A stretch of DNA of 64,000 nt from JACNIZ01 sp964344765. GTDB taxonomy: Bacteria; Planctomycetota; UBA1135. The notes under the pieces were generated by a model, which saw nothing but the letters and a program-made list of their open reading frames with translations, searched no databases and was not told the DNA's origin. Both the position numbers and the translations under genes were made by a program. Below, piece by piece: positions 15,542 to 24,777 of the stretch. The stretch covers positions 1-64,000 of the forward strand of contig CAYFOM010000014.1 of assembly GCA_964344765.1 (NCBI GenBank), read 5' to 3'. How positions within the stretch are numbered: the first letter of the stretch is position 1; every line of letters starts with the position of its first letter.

Positions 15542-17952
15542 TGGCTGCTCGCGACCAACACGGACCCGACGCACCGCACGATCAGGGCTTCCGCGTCGTC
15601 GGCCATGAAAACCGCAAGGTGGACGGCATCGCCAAAGCCACCGGTGAAGCGGTTTACACCGACGACATTCAGCTGCCCGGCATGCTGCATGCCAAGACTT
15701 TGCGCAGTCCGCATGCACACGCGCGCATTAAGAGTGTGGATACGTCGAAGGCCGAAGCGCTGCCCGGAGTCGTCGGCGTTTTGGTGGGGGCGGAGTTGCC
15801 GATCAAGTACGGCGTGATTCCTTGGACGCCCGATGAAACCGCCTTGGCTGTCGACAAGGTGCGCTTTATTGGCGATGAAGTCGCGGCGGTGGCCGCGGTG
15901 GATGAAGACACCGCCAATGAAGCCTTGGAGCTGATCGAGGTTGAATACGAAATCCTCGATGCGATTTTGGATCCGCAGCAAGCGCTGGTGACTCCAGAAC
16001 CGCCGATTCATGACGACCGCAAGCGCCGCGACAACATCTCGAAGCATGTGGAGTTGGAGTTCGGCGACGTCGATGCGCAAGTTGACGATGCCGATGTCGT
16101 TATTGAAAACGATTACAACTTCCACAGCACCACGCACGCGGCGATTGAACCGCATTGCGCAGTTGCGCAGCCGAACGCCAACGGCCGCCTGACGCTGTGG
16201 TCGGCCACCCAAATTACGCACTATGTGCACCGCGCATTGGCATCGGTTCTGGAAATGGATCCGGTCAAACTGCGCGTGATCCAACCGTGTCTCGGCGGCG
16301 GCTTCGGCGGCAAGTCGGATCCGTTCGCGCTGGAATTCGTCGTTGCGGCGTTGGCACGCAAAACCGGACGTCCGGTCAAAATGCTGTGGACGCGCGAAGA
16401 AATCTTCTACGCCCACCGCGGTCGCCATGCGATGCAAATGCATTACCGCACCACCGCCAAAGCCGACGGCACCATTACCGGTGTCGACGCGAAGATTTTG
16501 ATCGACGGCGGTAGTTACTCCAGCTTTGGTTTGGTCACGACTTACTACAGCGGCCAGCTGCTGACCGGGCCGTACGACTTCCCGAACTACCGCTTCGACA
16601 GCACGCGCGTGTTCACCAACAAACCGCCGTGCGGACCCAAGCGCGGTCATGGTTCGGTGCAGCCGCGCTTTGCTTTTGAAGTTCAGTTGGACGAAGTCGC
16701 CGCAAAGTTGGGCATCGATCCGATTGAAATCCGACGTAAGAACTTCCTCGGCGATCACACCACTACGGTGAACGGTCAACGGGTGACGTCGAACGGATTT
16801 TTGATGTGTTTGGACGAGGTCGAGCGCGCCAGTGATTGGAAGGCGCGGATGGCGTCTAAAGCTGCGGCGCGCGAATCGGGTGGGGCGGATGAGTTCGCCA
16901 AGCGCGGACTTGGTGTTGCCGGATCGATGTACATCTCCGGCACCAACTACCCGGTTTACCCGAACAAAATGCCGCAAGCCGGCGTGCAGTTGAAGCTGGA
17001 TCGCAGCGGTTTGGTGACAGTGTTCACCGGCGGCAACGACATCGGTCAGGGTTCGAACTCGATGGTGGCTTATTGCGTGGCCGAAGAACTTGGCTTGCGT
17101 CCGGAACACATCACCGTGCTCGCCGCCGACACCGATTTGTGCCCGGTGGATTTGGGCGCGTACTCCAGTCGCGTGACCTTCATGGTCGGCAACGCGGCGA
17201 TTGATGGCGCGCGCAAGATGCGCAATAAGATCGTCGACGCGGTGGCGTCGCACTGGGAAGTAGATAAAAAAGATGTGCGCCTAATGGATAGCACCGTTTA
17301 CGACCTAAGCGGTGAAGAACGCTCGATGACGCACGTCGAAGCCTTCCACTTGACTGAAGAGAAGTTCGACACGCTGGGTGAAACCGGTTCGTACAACACG
17401 CCGACTTTGGGCGGCGATTACCGCGGCGGAACCATCGGCGCATCGCCGGCTTATTCGTTCACCGCGCATGTCGCCGACGTCAGCGTCGACACCGAGACCG
17501 GTGAAATTAACGTGCATAAGGTTTGGTGTGCGCATGACTGCGGTCGCGCGCTGAACCCGACCATCGTGCGCGGACAGATGGAGGGTTCGACGTATATGGG
17601 CGCTGCTGAAGTGGTGCTCGAGTCGCACCATCTCAATCGTTATGGTTTGCACGCCGGGCCGTCGCTGTTGGATTACCGCATTCCAACGACGATGGATACG
17701 CCGGAAATTGAAGCGCTGATCGTCGAAAGCATCGATCCCGAGGGTCCGTATGGTGCAAAAGAAGCCGGTGAAGGTCCGCTGCACTCGACCATCCCTGCGA
17801 TTGCCAACGCGATTTACGACGCGGTTGGAATTCGATTGCGCGAGTTGCCGTTTACCCCGGCCAAGGTGTTGGCTGCGTTGAAGGAAAAGCAACAGCGCGA
17901 GGCAGTTGGTGAAAGCCAAGCGGTCGCCGCCAACGTGAAGGAGGGAGCCTAA
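15541..17952 (+). CDS. hcrA: 4-hydroxybenzoyl-CoA reductase-type molybdenum subunit
   Basis: 803 aa molybdopterin subunit. The cofactor motif GGGFGGK lies near 254-260 and the catalytic Glu is E741 in PYGAKEAGEG. The order small-large-medium and the medium subunit's iron-sulfur insertion point to the 4-hydroxybenzoyl-CoA reductase branch, which removes the phenolic OH from 4-hydroxybenzoyl-CoA using reduced ferredoxin. The true substrate may be another aromatic CoA ester or heterocycle; sequence alone cannot settle this. The N-terminal 15 residues are an extra His/Asp-rich lead. Overlaps the preceding stop and the next start by single bases (TAATG at both junctions), so the operon is tightly coupled. 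Confidence 0.88.
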   Translation: MAARDQHGPDAPHDQGFRVVGHENRKVDGIAKATGEAVYTDDIQLPGMLHAKTLRSPHAHARIKSVDTSKAEALPGVVGVLVGAELPIKYGVIPWTPDETALAVDKVRFIGDEVAAVAAVDEDTANEALELIEVEYEILDAILDPQQALVTPEPPIHDDRKRRDNISKHVELEFGDVDAQVDDADVVIENDYNFHSTTHAAIEPHCAVAQPNANGRLTLWSATQITHYVHRALASVLEMDPVKLRVIQPCLGGGFGGKSDPFALEFVVAALARKTGRPVKMLWTREEIFYAHRGRHAMQMHYRTTAKADGTITGVDAKILIDGGSYSSFGLVTTYYSGQLLTGPYDFPNYRFDSTRVFTNKPPCGPKRGHGSVQPRFAFEVQLDEVAAKLGIDPIEIRRKNFLGDHTTTVNGQRVTSNGFLMCLDEVERASDWKARMASKAAARESGGADEFAKRGLGVAGSMYISGTNYPVYPNKMPQAGVQLKLDRSGLVTVFTGGNDIGQGSNSMVAYCVAEELGLRPEHITVLAADTDLCPVDLGAYSSRVTFMVGNAAIDGARKMRNKIVDAVASHWEVDKKDVRLMDSTVYDLSGEERSMTHVEAFHLTEEKFDTLGETGSYNTPTLGGDYRGGTIGASPAYSFTAHVADVSVDTETGEINVHKVWCAHDCGRALNPTIVRGQMEGSTYMGAAEVVLESHHLNRYGLHAGPSLLDYRIPTTMDTPEIEALIVESIDPEGPYGAKEAGEGPLHSTIPAIANAIYDAVGIRLRELPFTPAKVLAALKEKQQREAVGESQAVAANVKEGA

Positions 17953-18995
17953 TGCTACGTCTACCTAAGTTCGAAGTACTGAACGCCGTCACCGTCGATG
18001 AAGCGGTTGAGTTCGTGCACTCCTTCGATGGCGAAGCGCGCTACATCGCCGGCGGCACCGATTTGAATCCGAACATGAAACACCGGTTGTTTGAGCCGGA
18101 CATGGTTGTGGATTTGAGCGGTATTGCCGAACTGCGCGGCATCAGCATCGGCGATGACGGCAGCATGCACATTGGCGCGATGACCACCCTGACCGAAGTT
18201 GCCGATTCGGGTGACGTCGGCGGCTGTTATCCGGGTTTGGCTGAAGCGGCCGGATTGGTCAGTGGTCCGCAGCTGCGCAACATGGGCACGATCGGCGGCA
18301 ACGTGATGCTGGACACACGTTGTCAGTGGTACAACCAGACTTACTTCTGGCGCAAGTCCTTGGGCTTCTGCATGAAGAAGGATGGCGAAATTTGTCACGT
18401 GGTCGAGGGCGGTTCCAAGTGCGTAGCCGCCGCGTCGAACGACACCGCGCCGATGTTGATTGCGCTGAATGCCGAGTTGGAATTTGCGTCGATTGCATCG
18501 GGCTTGCTCAGCGGTGGTGCAGCTGAAAGCGGCTGTCCGCCGGTCAAGCGCCGTCGCATGCCGATCGCCGACTTGTACAAGGCCGACGGCATCTGGAACA
18601 AAAACATCGCGCCGACCGAGTTGCTGGTTGCGATCCACATTCCGGCGCCGTCCGCCAATCACCGCAGCACCTACCTAAAACTGCGCGACCGTGGATCCAT
18701 CGACTTCCCGCTGTTCGGCATCGCCGTGCGTTTGAATCTAGACGACTCCAACACCATCACCGACGCCGCAATATGCGCCGTCGCGCTGCAAGCCCGCCCG
18801 TGGCCGCTGAAAAAAGCCACCGCACTCCTGGTCGGCAAAACCCTCGGCAGCAGCGACTATCAAACCGCAGTCGAAGACGTCGCCGCTGTCGCCGCCAAGC
18901 AGTGCCGACCCATGCCCAACGTCCCCGGCGACCACGACTACCGCCACGCGATGGTGCCGGTCTTCACGCGTCGCGCGTTGATGAGTTTCAGCTGA
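17952..18995 (+). CDS. hcrB: 4-hydroxybenzoyl-CoA reductase-type FAD/[4Fe-4S] subunit
   Basis: 347 aa FAD subunit. The FAD motifs are AGGTDLNPNMK and MGTIGGNVML. Between the FAD subdomains an insertion carries C124, C140, C148 and C157 with spacing C-x15-C-x7-C-x8-C (TRCQWYNQTYFWRKSLGFC, EICHV, SKC). This four-Cys loop binds an additional [4Fe-4S] cluster and is the hallmark that separates 4-hydroxybenzoyl-CoA reductase from xanthine dehydrogenase and CO dehydrogenase; it permits electron flow from low-potential ferredoxin. All four ligands are present, so the low-potential function is probably kept. Last gene of the hcr operon; ends in TGA. Confidence 0.92.
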   Translation: MLRLPKFEVLNAVTVDEAVEFVHSFDGEARYIAGGTDLNPNMKHRLFEPDMVVDLSGIAELRGISIGDDGSMHIGAMTTLTEVADSGDVGGCYPGLAEAAGLVSGPQLRNMGTIGGNVMLDTRCQWYNQTYFWRKSLGFCMKKDGEICHVVEGGSKCVAAASNDTAPMLIALNAELEFASIASGLLSGGAAESGCPPVKRRRMPIADLYKADGIWNKNIAPTELLVAIHIPAPSANHRSTYLKLRDRGSIDFPLFGIAVRLNLDDSNTITDAAICAVALQARPWPLKKATALLVGKTLGSSDYQTAVEDVAAVAAKQCRPMPNVPGDHDYRHAMVPVFTRRALMSFS

Positions 18996-19013
18996 CCAAA
19001 AAGTGGGTCGGCA

Positions 19014-19244
19014 TCATTCGAAATGAACATCGGGATCCATGCTCTTATGGAGTACACGTTGGATCAGGATCCCGTTTTCGATGATCGTGTAATAAGCAAT
19101 GTGTTGCTGAAACTGGATCGATCGGTATCCAGGTCGAATCACCGCTCGGCACTTACTTAACCGTGGATTCCTTAGGCAGCGGTTGAATCCTTCTTGCACC
19201 AGATCCGCTTCAGCCAGGTGGCTGATTTTTATTTCCGATTTCAC
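19014..19244 (-). pseudogene. parE: ParE/RelE-type toxin, internally deleted
   Basis: From the GTG at 19244, just after the parD stop, 76 codons read MKSEIKISHLAEADL and then, after only about 21 residues, RPGYRSIQFQQHIAYYTI and ILIQRVLHKSMD. These are the N- and C-terminal hallmarks of ParE toxins, but the normal proteins have about 45 residues between EADL and RPGxRS and are about 95-100 aa long. The missing part contains most of the two long helices that contact the antitoxin. The frame is open, so this looks like an in-frame deletion. Probably a non-toxic remnant, possibly still expressed. Confidence 0.65.
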
Positions 19245-19245
19245 G

Positions 19246-19494
19246 CTATTTGCCGCCGCCTTCCTTTCGTGCACGGGCCTTGATTTTCCCAAGGTCGAGT
19301 GGACCTGCGACGCCACTCTCTTCGCCATCCTTCAAAGCAGATCGGAGTGCTTGCAACCTCTCTTCATGCTCTTCAAGTAAGCGTAAACCTGACCGGATGA
19401 CGTCGGCAGCGTTGGCGTAACGACCGGATTGCACCTGCTCGGAAACAAAGGAATCAAAATGATCGCCGAGGATAAACGACGTGTTTTTTGCCAT
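19246..19494 (-). CDS. parD: ParD-family antitoxin
   Basis: 82 aa from the ATG at 19494, where the family similarity starts (MAKNTSFILGDHFDSFVSEQV). Ribbon-helix-helix DNA-binding domain about 5-45 with the typical SGRYANAADVIRSGLRLLEEHE, then a helical, charged toxin-binding tail (KIKARARKEGGGK). Normally it neutralises ParE and represses its own operon. Here the toxin gene 1 bp downstream is internally deleted, so the antitoxin may be an orphan. A perfect palindrome just upstream is the likely operator. Confidence 0.88.
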   Translation of the reverse strand: MAKNTSFILGDHFDSFVSEQVQSGRYANAADVIRSGLRLLEEHEERLQALRSALKDGEESGVAGPLDLGKIKARARKEGGGK

Positions 19495-19504
19495 TAGAAA
19501 GAAT

Positions 19505-19521
19505 ATACCATAATATGGTAT
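19505..19521. promoter_or_regulatory. parD operator/promoter palindrome
   Basis: ATACCATAATATGGTAT: 8-bp arms about a single central A, 10 bp before the parD ATG. It includes a TATNAT-like -10. Position and symmetry fit autorepression by the ribbon-helix-helix ParD dimer. Confidence 0.6.
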
Positions 19522-19537
19522 CAGGGCGCGAAGAAAA

Positions 19538-19565
19538 AGCCGGGCACTCGGATGAGTGCCCGGCT
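19538..19565 (-). terminator. Rho-independent terminator (minus strand)
   Basis: Perfect 12-bp stem AGCCGGGCACTC/GAGTGCCCGGCT with a 4-nt loop; on the minus strand it is followed by TTTTTC. It would end the transcript of the anchored protein at 19750-20871 and insulate parDE from it. Confidence 0.7.
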
Positions 19566-19749
19566 CTGTCTTTGGATCAAAAAGGAAGCAGATCCATTGG
19601 AAATGTCGCTGTCTAGAAATCTTGTTGATTAGAAAACCGACGGTTCTCCATTCCGCCATTGGTATCTCAAACCACCCCGCAAGAGGGAAGCAGTGACTTC
19701 CATTGCGTTGCTTGAAATACTGATGCCGCCAAACGCGGCAGCCCCATCG

Positions 19750-20871
19750 TTATTTTGAAAAAACTTTGCTGACGGTCAGCGGGTCGGGCAGCGAGACCAA
19801 TAACCGCTGCACGCCGCTTTGCTGGGTAACGATTAAACCGCTTTGCACCACGTGCAAATACATCGGGATAAATCCGGGTCCATCCTGGGTATCGCCGTCG
19901 AATCGCAACTCATAACTGCCGGCCGCAGGAACTCGCAGATTGACGACCTTGCCGTCGATCAAATCCTGAGCATAAAAACCGACGTCGAACTGTAAGCCGG
20001 GCACGTTGAGCAGCGGGCTTTCCGGTCGCAGCACAAACCAACCGCGACGGATTCCACTATCTAGTTGAACCGGCGCCATCGCCTTCAGTTCGATGTCGAT
20101 GCCCGCCACCAACTTCACCTGCTCGACGCCGTCCTGCCAGGGAATGCGCAGTGGCGCATAACCATCGGCGGCGATAACGACGTCGGGCGCGGTGCCGAGG
20201 CTGCAACGCAAAACGCGATGCTTGCCTTCCCAACCCGCATAACCCAGCACCTTGTTGTTGCCATCCACCGCACATACTTTGGTTTTGCCGGAATTGCCCG
20301 GCGCGCCGGCGATTTCGATGCGCATTTCGCGGCAGTCTTGCTCGACCCGCCAAGGGTTGAGCCGTGAATCTTGATTGATTTCCCCGGCAACGATTTCGAT
20401 TTTTTCAATCTGCGCAATCGGCATGCTTTGGTGCTCGGCCACCGCCCGGTAAACACCCGGCTGCAAGCCCTCGTGGACGAAACGACCGCTGCGTTTGAGG
20501 TCCAACCGATTCATCGGCCAGCTCATTCCGGGCCCTTCCAATCGAATCGCCCACTCAAAAGTATCCACCGGTTGATGGCTGGCCAGCAAGATGACCCCCG
20601 ACAGCGATCCAGTTTGAGCTGCGAGGTCGGCAGAATCGGAAGTTTCCTTAGCGGGGTCCAACACGCGGGCACGGTCGACGTCGTCGTTGGATGTGGCTTG
20701 GTGCGGTCCCGCGGCTTCGCCAGGCGCACCACCTTGTTGCTCAGCAACCACGGCAGTGGGGGAATCGCTGGTTGAGCTTTGGTTCGGGTCCGGGGGAACG
20801 GGGTTCCGCATCAGCCACCACACCACCGCAACCACTGCGGCAAGCAAAACCATTGGCAACAATCGATTCAT
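19750..20871 (-). CDS. Membrane-anchored protein with carboxypeptidase-regulatory-like domains
   Basis: 373 aa. The ATG at 20871 is preceded by GAGGAA at good spacing, so it is preferred over one seven codons upstream. An N-terminal anchor (LLPMVLLAAVVAVVWWLM) is followed by a Pro/Ser/Thr-rich spacer (about 25-75) and beta-sandwich repeats like transthyretin-like or carboxypeptidase-regulatory domains (SGRFVHEGLQPGVYRAVAE; AAGSYELRFDGD). Such proteins usually bind or present other molecules in the envelope. No catalytic motif seen. Followed 185 bp later by a terminator; divergent from the gene at 20932. Confidence 0.65.
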   Translation of the reverse strand: MNRLLPMVLLAAVVAVVWWLMRNPVPPDPNQSSTSDSPTAVVAEQQGGAPGEAAGPHQATSNDDVDRARVLDPAKETSDSADLAAQTGSLSGVILLASHQPVDTFEWAIRLEGPGMSWPMNRLDLKRSGRFVHEGLQPGVYRAVAEHQSMPIAQIEKIEIVAGEINQDSRLNPWRVEQDCREMRIEIAGAPGNSGKTKVCAVDGNNKVLGYAGWEGKHRVLRCSLGTAPDVVIAADGYAPLRIPWQDGVEQVKLVAGIDIELKAMAPVQLDSGIRRGWFVLRPESPLLNVPGLQFDVGFYAQDLIDGKVVNLRVPAAGSYELRFDGDTQDGPGFIPMYLHVVQSGLIVTQQSGVQRLLVSLPDPLTVSKVFSK

Positions 20872-20931
20872 TGGTGAATTCCTCGGTCCCAAGCAACGAC
20901 GTCGGCGTCGTCAACCGAGTATATTTCTTGC

Positions 20932-21183
20932 GTGTCCGCCGAACCCCCTAACTCCATCGATCGCAACCTGGGACCGCAACCACTGGTTGAACTGCTGGCC
21001 AAGCACGAGCTGCGATCACATGACTTGGTGGCCGCGTCGACCGAGCAGATCACGCACAAGATGGTGGTGCGGGCGTGCAAAGGACGTCGGCTGACGAAAA
21101 ATGTGCAGCTAAAAATTCGCAATGCGGTGAATGCTGCGACCAAAGGCAACTATGAGCTAGCCGACTTGTTCAACTATAGATAG
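20932..21183 (+). CDS. Small conserved HTH-like protein
   Basis: 83 aa from GTG at 20932. A central run (LLAKHELRSHDLVAASTEQITHKMVVRACKGRRLTKNVQLKI) has the look of a short helix-turn-helix protein of the Cro/repressor type, with basic residues in the presumed recognition helix, and ends in ELADLFNYR. I do not recognise a named family with certainty. Divergent from the anchored protein at 20871, with 60 bp between start codons, where it could regulate itself or its neighbour (inference). Confidence 0.6.
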   Translation: MSAEPPNSIDRNLGPQPLVELLAKHELRSHDLVAASTEQITHKMVVRACKGRRLTKNVQLKIRNAVNAATKGNYELADLFNYR

Positions 21184-21323
21184 ACGATTGGAAAGGGATT
21201 TTTTCGCCGTCAGACTTTCGCCGATTGGTTCTAAGTTTGGCGCAAAGCCAGGTTTTTTCTGATTCTATGCCTGAGGTCGTCTAGTCTATTGATTCCTCCA
21301 ATTACCGTTAGTCTCAATAAATC

Positions 21324-23054
21324 ATGACCTTACTCCCCATACGGCAATTGGCCGGCTGCCGTCGTTCGCGGCAACTTTCTGCATTTTGTGCACTCCTGTT
21401 GACCGCACAATTACCCGCGCAAATTGGAGGCGAATACCAAACCAAAGTGCGCCATTCTGGGGCGGAGGCCGATGATTGGTTCGGCTATTCAGTCGCCAAC
21501 ATTCCAGACTTGGATGGTGATCAAATTCCGGAATACATCATCGGCGCGCCATACGCCAAAACAATCAGTTCTTCCACGGTCGGGTCGGCTTATGTTTATT
21601 CCGGTGCGACTCATGCGCTACTGTTTCAGTTCGACGGAAACCGCCACTGGGACCATTTCGGCTTCTCAGTCGCCGCCGCCGGTGACGTCAACGGCGATGG
21701 AACGGAAGACATCATTATTGGGGCACCACGAGTCGATTCATTCGCTCTCGGTCTTTCTACCGTCGGCGCCGCATATGTTTTTTCCGGAGTCAATGGCGGC
21801 GTGCTGCACCACATTGAGGGAACTCAAGGTGATGAGAATTTAGGTGCCGTGGTTTGCGGTGCCGGCGACGTCAATCATGACGGTTTTGATGATTTCACGA
21901 TCTGCTCACCGGGGCTGAATACTTTTACCGGGGCCGCCCGCGTTTATTCCGGCGCCGATGGCACGGTGTTGTATCAATTTGACGGCACCGACCTATTTGG
22001 CCAGTGGGGTGGGTCGGCCGCGAACGCAGGCGATGTAAACGGCGATGGTTTTCCAGACATCCTAATCGGCTCAAAATTCGTGGATGGAAACGGCCTTACC
22101 GATGCAGGAATGGCCGAGGTTTACTCAGGTGCAACCGGTGCAATCCTTTACACCTTTGAAGGAACCGCATACCAGTCCTGGTTGGGTTGGTCCTTAGCCG
22201 CTGCCGGTGACGTCAACGCCGACGGCTTCGACGACATCCTCATCGGCGCCCCCGGCATGCATTCCGACGGCCTCCCAGTTGCTGGCGAGGTCTATCTTTA
22301 TTCCGGAGCTACCGGATTGCGCATGCAGACTTTCAAGGGTCGCGCCGATCACGGCTACTTGGGCAAAAGCGCTTCTTTAGCTGGCGATCTTGATGGTGAC
22401 GGCAACGCCGATTTTGCGATTGGATCTCCACACGTTGACACAGGTGGCTTGGGAAATTCCGGTGCTGTTATTGTGTTCTCAAGCACGGGCGACCTCATTC
22501 ATCAATTCGATGGTGAAGAACCAGGCGGCTGGTTTGGTGCAGCCGTTTCCGCCCTTGGCGACGTCAACGGCGATGGCTATGCAGAAATATTAACGGGTGC
22601 ATATTTCGAAGACGGCCAAGGCCTGCTCAATTCCGGATCCACCCATATCCTCGGCCTCAACCCATTCCTTGCGGCCTCTTCTGCAACCGTTTCAGCCTCC
22701 AGCGGAGCTCTGCTCGGCTTGGAATTGGACTTCCCGGACAGTGCCGCCAACGATGAATACAAAATCCTGTTGTCCGGATCGACATCGGGTTCATTCAACT
22801 TCGGCGTAGAAATCCCGCTTGCATTGGATGGCTGGGTAATCGAAACCTTCTACGGCAATTACCCCTTTGATTTCTCCACCGCCATGCAAGGCAACCTCAA
22901 TGCCAACGGCGATGGTTCGTGCAGCATCGGAATCTTACCCGGCTCCATTGGCCATTACGTCGGCCGAACCTTCCGCTTAGCGGCCATCGCAAACAAGCCT
23001 GGTCTGCTACCGGAGTTCAGCTCGGTTGCAATTCCTGTTGAAATCGTCTTGTAG
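21324..23054 (+). CDS. Secreted FG-GAP repeat protein (first of tandem pair)
   Basis: 576 aa. Signal peptide to about residue 33 (LLLTAQLPAQ). Residues about 40-450 are FG-GAP/integrin-alpha-type propeller repeats, each with a Ca-binding Asp loop such as [27 protein letters not shown] and GDLDGDGNADFAIGSP. The last 120 residues are a separate beta domain (SGALLGLELDFPDSAANDEYKI to the C-terminus) shared with the next gene and more distantly with other exported proteins here. Probably extracellular adhesion or cell-surface scaffolding. The following paralogue starts 59 bp downstream. Confidence 0.85.
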   Translation: MTLLPIRQLAGCRRSRQLSAFCALLLTAQLPAQIGGEYQTKVRHSGAEADDWFGYSVANIPDLDGDQIPEYIIGAPYAKTISSSTVGSAYVYSGATHALLFQFDGNRHWDHFGFSVAAAGDVNGDGTEDIIIGAPRVDSFALGLSTVGAAYVFSGVNGGVLHHIEGTQGDENLGAVVCGAGDVNHDGFDDFTICSPGLNTFTGAARVYSGADGTVLYQFDGTDLFGQWGGSAANAGDVNGDGFPDILIGSKFVDGNGLTDAGMAEVYSGATGAILYTFEGTAYQSWLGWSLAAAGDVNADGFDDILIGAPGMHSDGLPVAGEVYLYSGATGLRMQTFKGRADHGYLGKSASLAGDLDGDGNADFAIGSPHVDTGGLGNSGAVIVFSSTGDLIHQFDGEEPGGWFGAAVSALGDVNGDGYAEILTGAYFEDGQGLLNSGSTHILGLNPFLAASSATVSASSGALLGLELDFPDSAANDEYKILLSGSTSGSFNFGVEIPLALDGWVIETFYGNYPFDFSTAMQGNLNANGDGSCSIGILPGSIGHYVGRTFRLAAIANKPGLLPEFSSVAIPVEIVL

Positions 23055-23112
23055 AACCAAAAACCTCCTAGTCCGACTCTTCTCAACCCAACACTCTTCT
23101 CAGAATAAAACC

Positions 23113-24777
23113 ATGTTTGTAGAACTCTCCCTTATAGCCGCCGCCCAAGTTGTAGGCGGCGGCTTTGATCCCAGCCATACGCCCTTAGGTACGGAGACTG
23201 GCCAACAACTTGGCCACTCCGTTGCCAACGCCGGCGATGTCAATCGAGATGGCGTAGAGGATTTCATTGTTGGCGCTCCAGGTACTTCAGTCGGAACCTC
23301 AATTGGAGTCGGGATGGCCAGAATAATCTCGGGTGCCAATGGCTCCACGATTCATGAAATCAATGGATTCTCCCAGTACAGCAGTTTTGGACTGTCCGTC
23401 GCAGGTGCTGGCGACGTCAATGGCGATGGTTTTGCCGATGTCATTGTTGGAGCCCCATTCGAAAACTCCGGCTCCCTGTCCAACGCCGGGGCCGCATATG
23501 TAATCTCCGGCAGTACCGGTTCCGTGCTTCTCCACTTTCATGGAGTCGCCCCATATGATTTTTGTGGCAATGCGGTAGCTGGGGTCGGAGACCTAAATTC
23601 GGACGGCTTCGATGATGTCGCCGTTGGCTATCCACTCGCTGACTACGGCGGCACCAATTCGGGTTCGATGTTTGTCTACTCTGGGGCTAATGGCTCCGTT
23701 CTCTATCAAATAGACGGTTCAGCAGCAAACGACCAGTTGGGCTCTGTATTGGACTCAGCAGGAGACACGGACGGGGACGGCATTCCCGATATCCTTATTG
23801 GCTCTCCCTACTTCAATCATGATTTTGGCCGTGTGTGGTTAATTTCTGGCGCAACTGGCGCCATTCGATTCGTTTACACCGGTCAGGTTGACAACGGCGG
23901 CTTCGGCCGTGGCATTTCTGGGATCGGAGACGTCGACCACGATGGTTTCGACGATTTCGCCATTGGAGACTCCCGCAGTAATTGGTCTGGAGTCCGATCT
24001 GGAAGTGTGTCCATTCAGTCTGGTTTGACTGGGCTGCCAATTCATCGCATCGATGGCCCACAGAGCAACGCTTCGTTTGGATACAGTTTGGACAGCGTAG
24101 ATGATTTCGATGGTGACGGAATCCCAGATATCATAATTGGAGCACCTGGCTTAACCCTTCCTGGTCGCTGGGATCCTGGGGCGGCTGGCATTTACTCCAG
24201 CGTGACCGGCGCGCGAATTTATCAGTTTACAGGTACTTATGAGGATGGCGGTGTTGGAGTCTCCGTGGCCGGAATCGGTGACTTGAATGATGATGGATAT
24301 GCCGAAGTTCTGATTGGGGGCCCTACCTTTGACCAAAGCACGACTACCAATGTTGGCTTCGCCCAAGTGTGGGGTGTGAATCCATACATGACGATTACCA
24401 ATGATTCCGTTTCGGCATCCAACGGCGGCTTAATAGGCTTGGAGTTGGATTTTCCTAATTCTGCCAGGGACTGGGATTACAAAATCTTGATGTCGGCGAC
24501 AGGAATGGGCCCCATTCACTTGGGCGTAGATGTGCCACTGTCTATGGACACCTTGGTGACCGACACTTTCTTTGGCATCTACCCGAGTGCACTCACCCTT
24601 TCGGGAATGCAAGGTCAGCTCAACTCCTTCTCGCAGGCGGTGGCTTGGGTTGGCGTGCCTAATAACACGATTGGCAGCATGGCCGGCAACTCGATTTACA
24701 TCGCTGCAATTGCGAACGCACCAGGCAACCTACCGGGCTATAGCTCGGTTGGAATCGAGGTGGAAATCCTGCCTTAA
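23113..24777 (+). CDS. Secreted FG-GAP repeat protein (second of tandem pair)
   Basis: 554 aa from ATG 23113, which gives a short signal peptide ([16 protein letters not shown]); the earlier in-frame ATG at 23026 lies inside the previous gene. Propeller repeats with DVNxDG or DxDGDGIPD calcium loops fill about 20-430. A C-terminal beta domain follows that aligns with that of the previous gene ([41 protein letters not shown]). Tandem duplication with strong divergence. Its stop overlaps the convergent SulP gene by 4 bp. Confidence 0.85.
   Translation: MFVELSLIAAAQVVGGGFDPSHTPLGTETGQQLGHSVANAGDVNRDGVEDFIVGAPGTSVGTSIGVGMARIISGANGSTIHEINGFSQYSSFGLSVAGAGDVNGDGFADVIVGAPFENSGSLSNAGAAYVISGSTGSVLLHFHGVAPYDFCGNAVAGVGDLNSDGFDDVAVGYPLADYGGTNSGSMFVYSGANGSVLYQIDGSAANDQLGSVLDSAGDTDGDGIPDILIGSPYFNHDFGRVWLISGATGAIRFVYTGQVDNGGFGRGISGIGDVDHDGFDDFAIGDSRSNWSGVRSGSVSIQSGLTGLPIHRIDGPQSNASFGYSLDSVDDFDGDGIPDIIIGAPGLTLPGRWDPGAAGIYSSVTGARIYQFTGTYEDGGVGVSVAGIGDLNDDGYAEVLIGGPTFDQSTTTNVGFAQVWGVNPYMTITNDSVSASNGGLIGLELDFPNSARDWDYKILMSATGMGPIHLGVDVPLSMDTLVTDTFFGIYPSALTLSGMQGQLNSFSQAVAWVGVPNNTIGSMAGNSIYIAAIANAPGNLPGYSSVGIEVEILP

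Noticed and set aside
15484..17253. Long minus-strand open frame antisense to the molybdenum subunit gene
   Set aside because: It is a GC-driven shadow of hcrA with no domain likeness; the same holds for long open frames antisense to blaR1 (38108-39406), the CotH gene (58654-59772) and korA (1735-2823).
15002..18995. Calling the operon xanthine dehydrogenase or CO dehydrogenase
   Set aside because: The medium subunit has the four-Cys insertion that these enzymes lack, and the subunit order fits 4-hydroxybenzoyl-CoA reductase.
19014..19659. parDE as part of an integrated mobile element
   Set aside because: No integrase, terminal repeats, target duplication or composition shift was seen around it.
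21324..24777. Repeated GACGTCAACGGCGATGG-like DNA as a CRISPR or mobile repeat
   Set aside because: The repeats are codons for the DVNGDG calcium loops of FG-GAP blades, in frame and diverged, with no uniform spacers.
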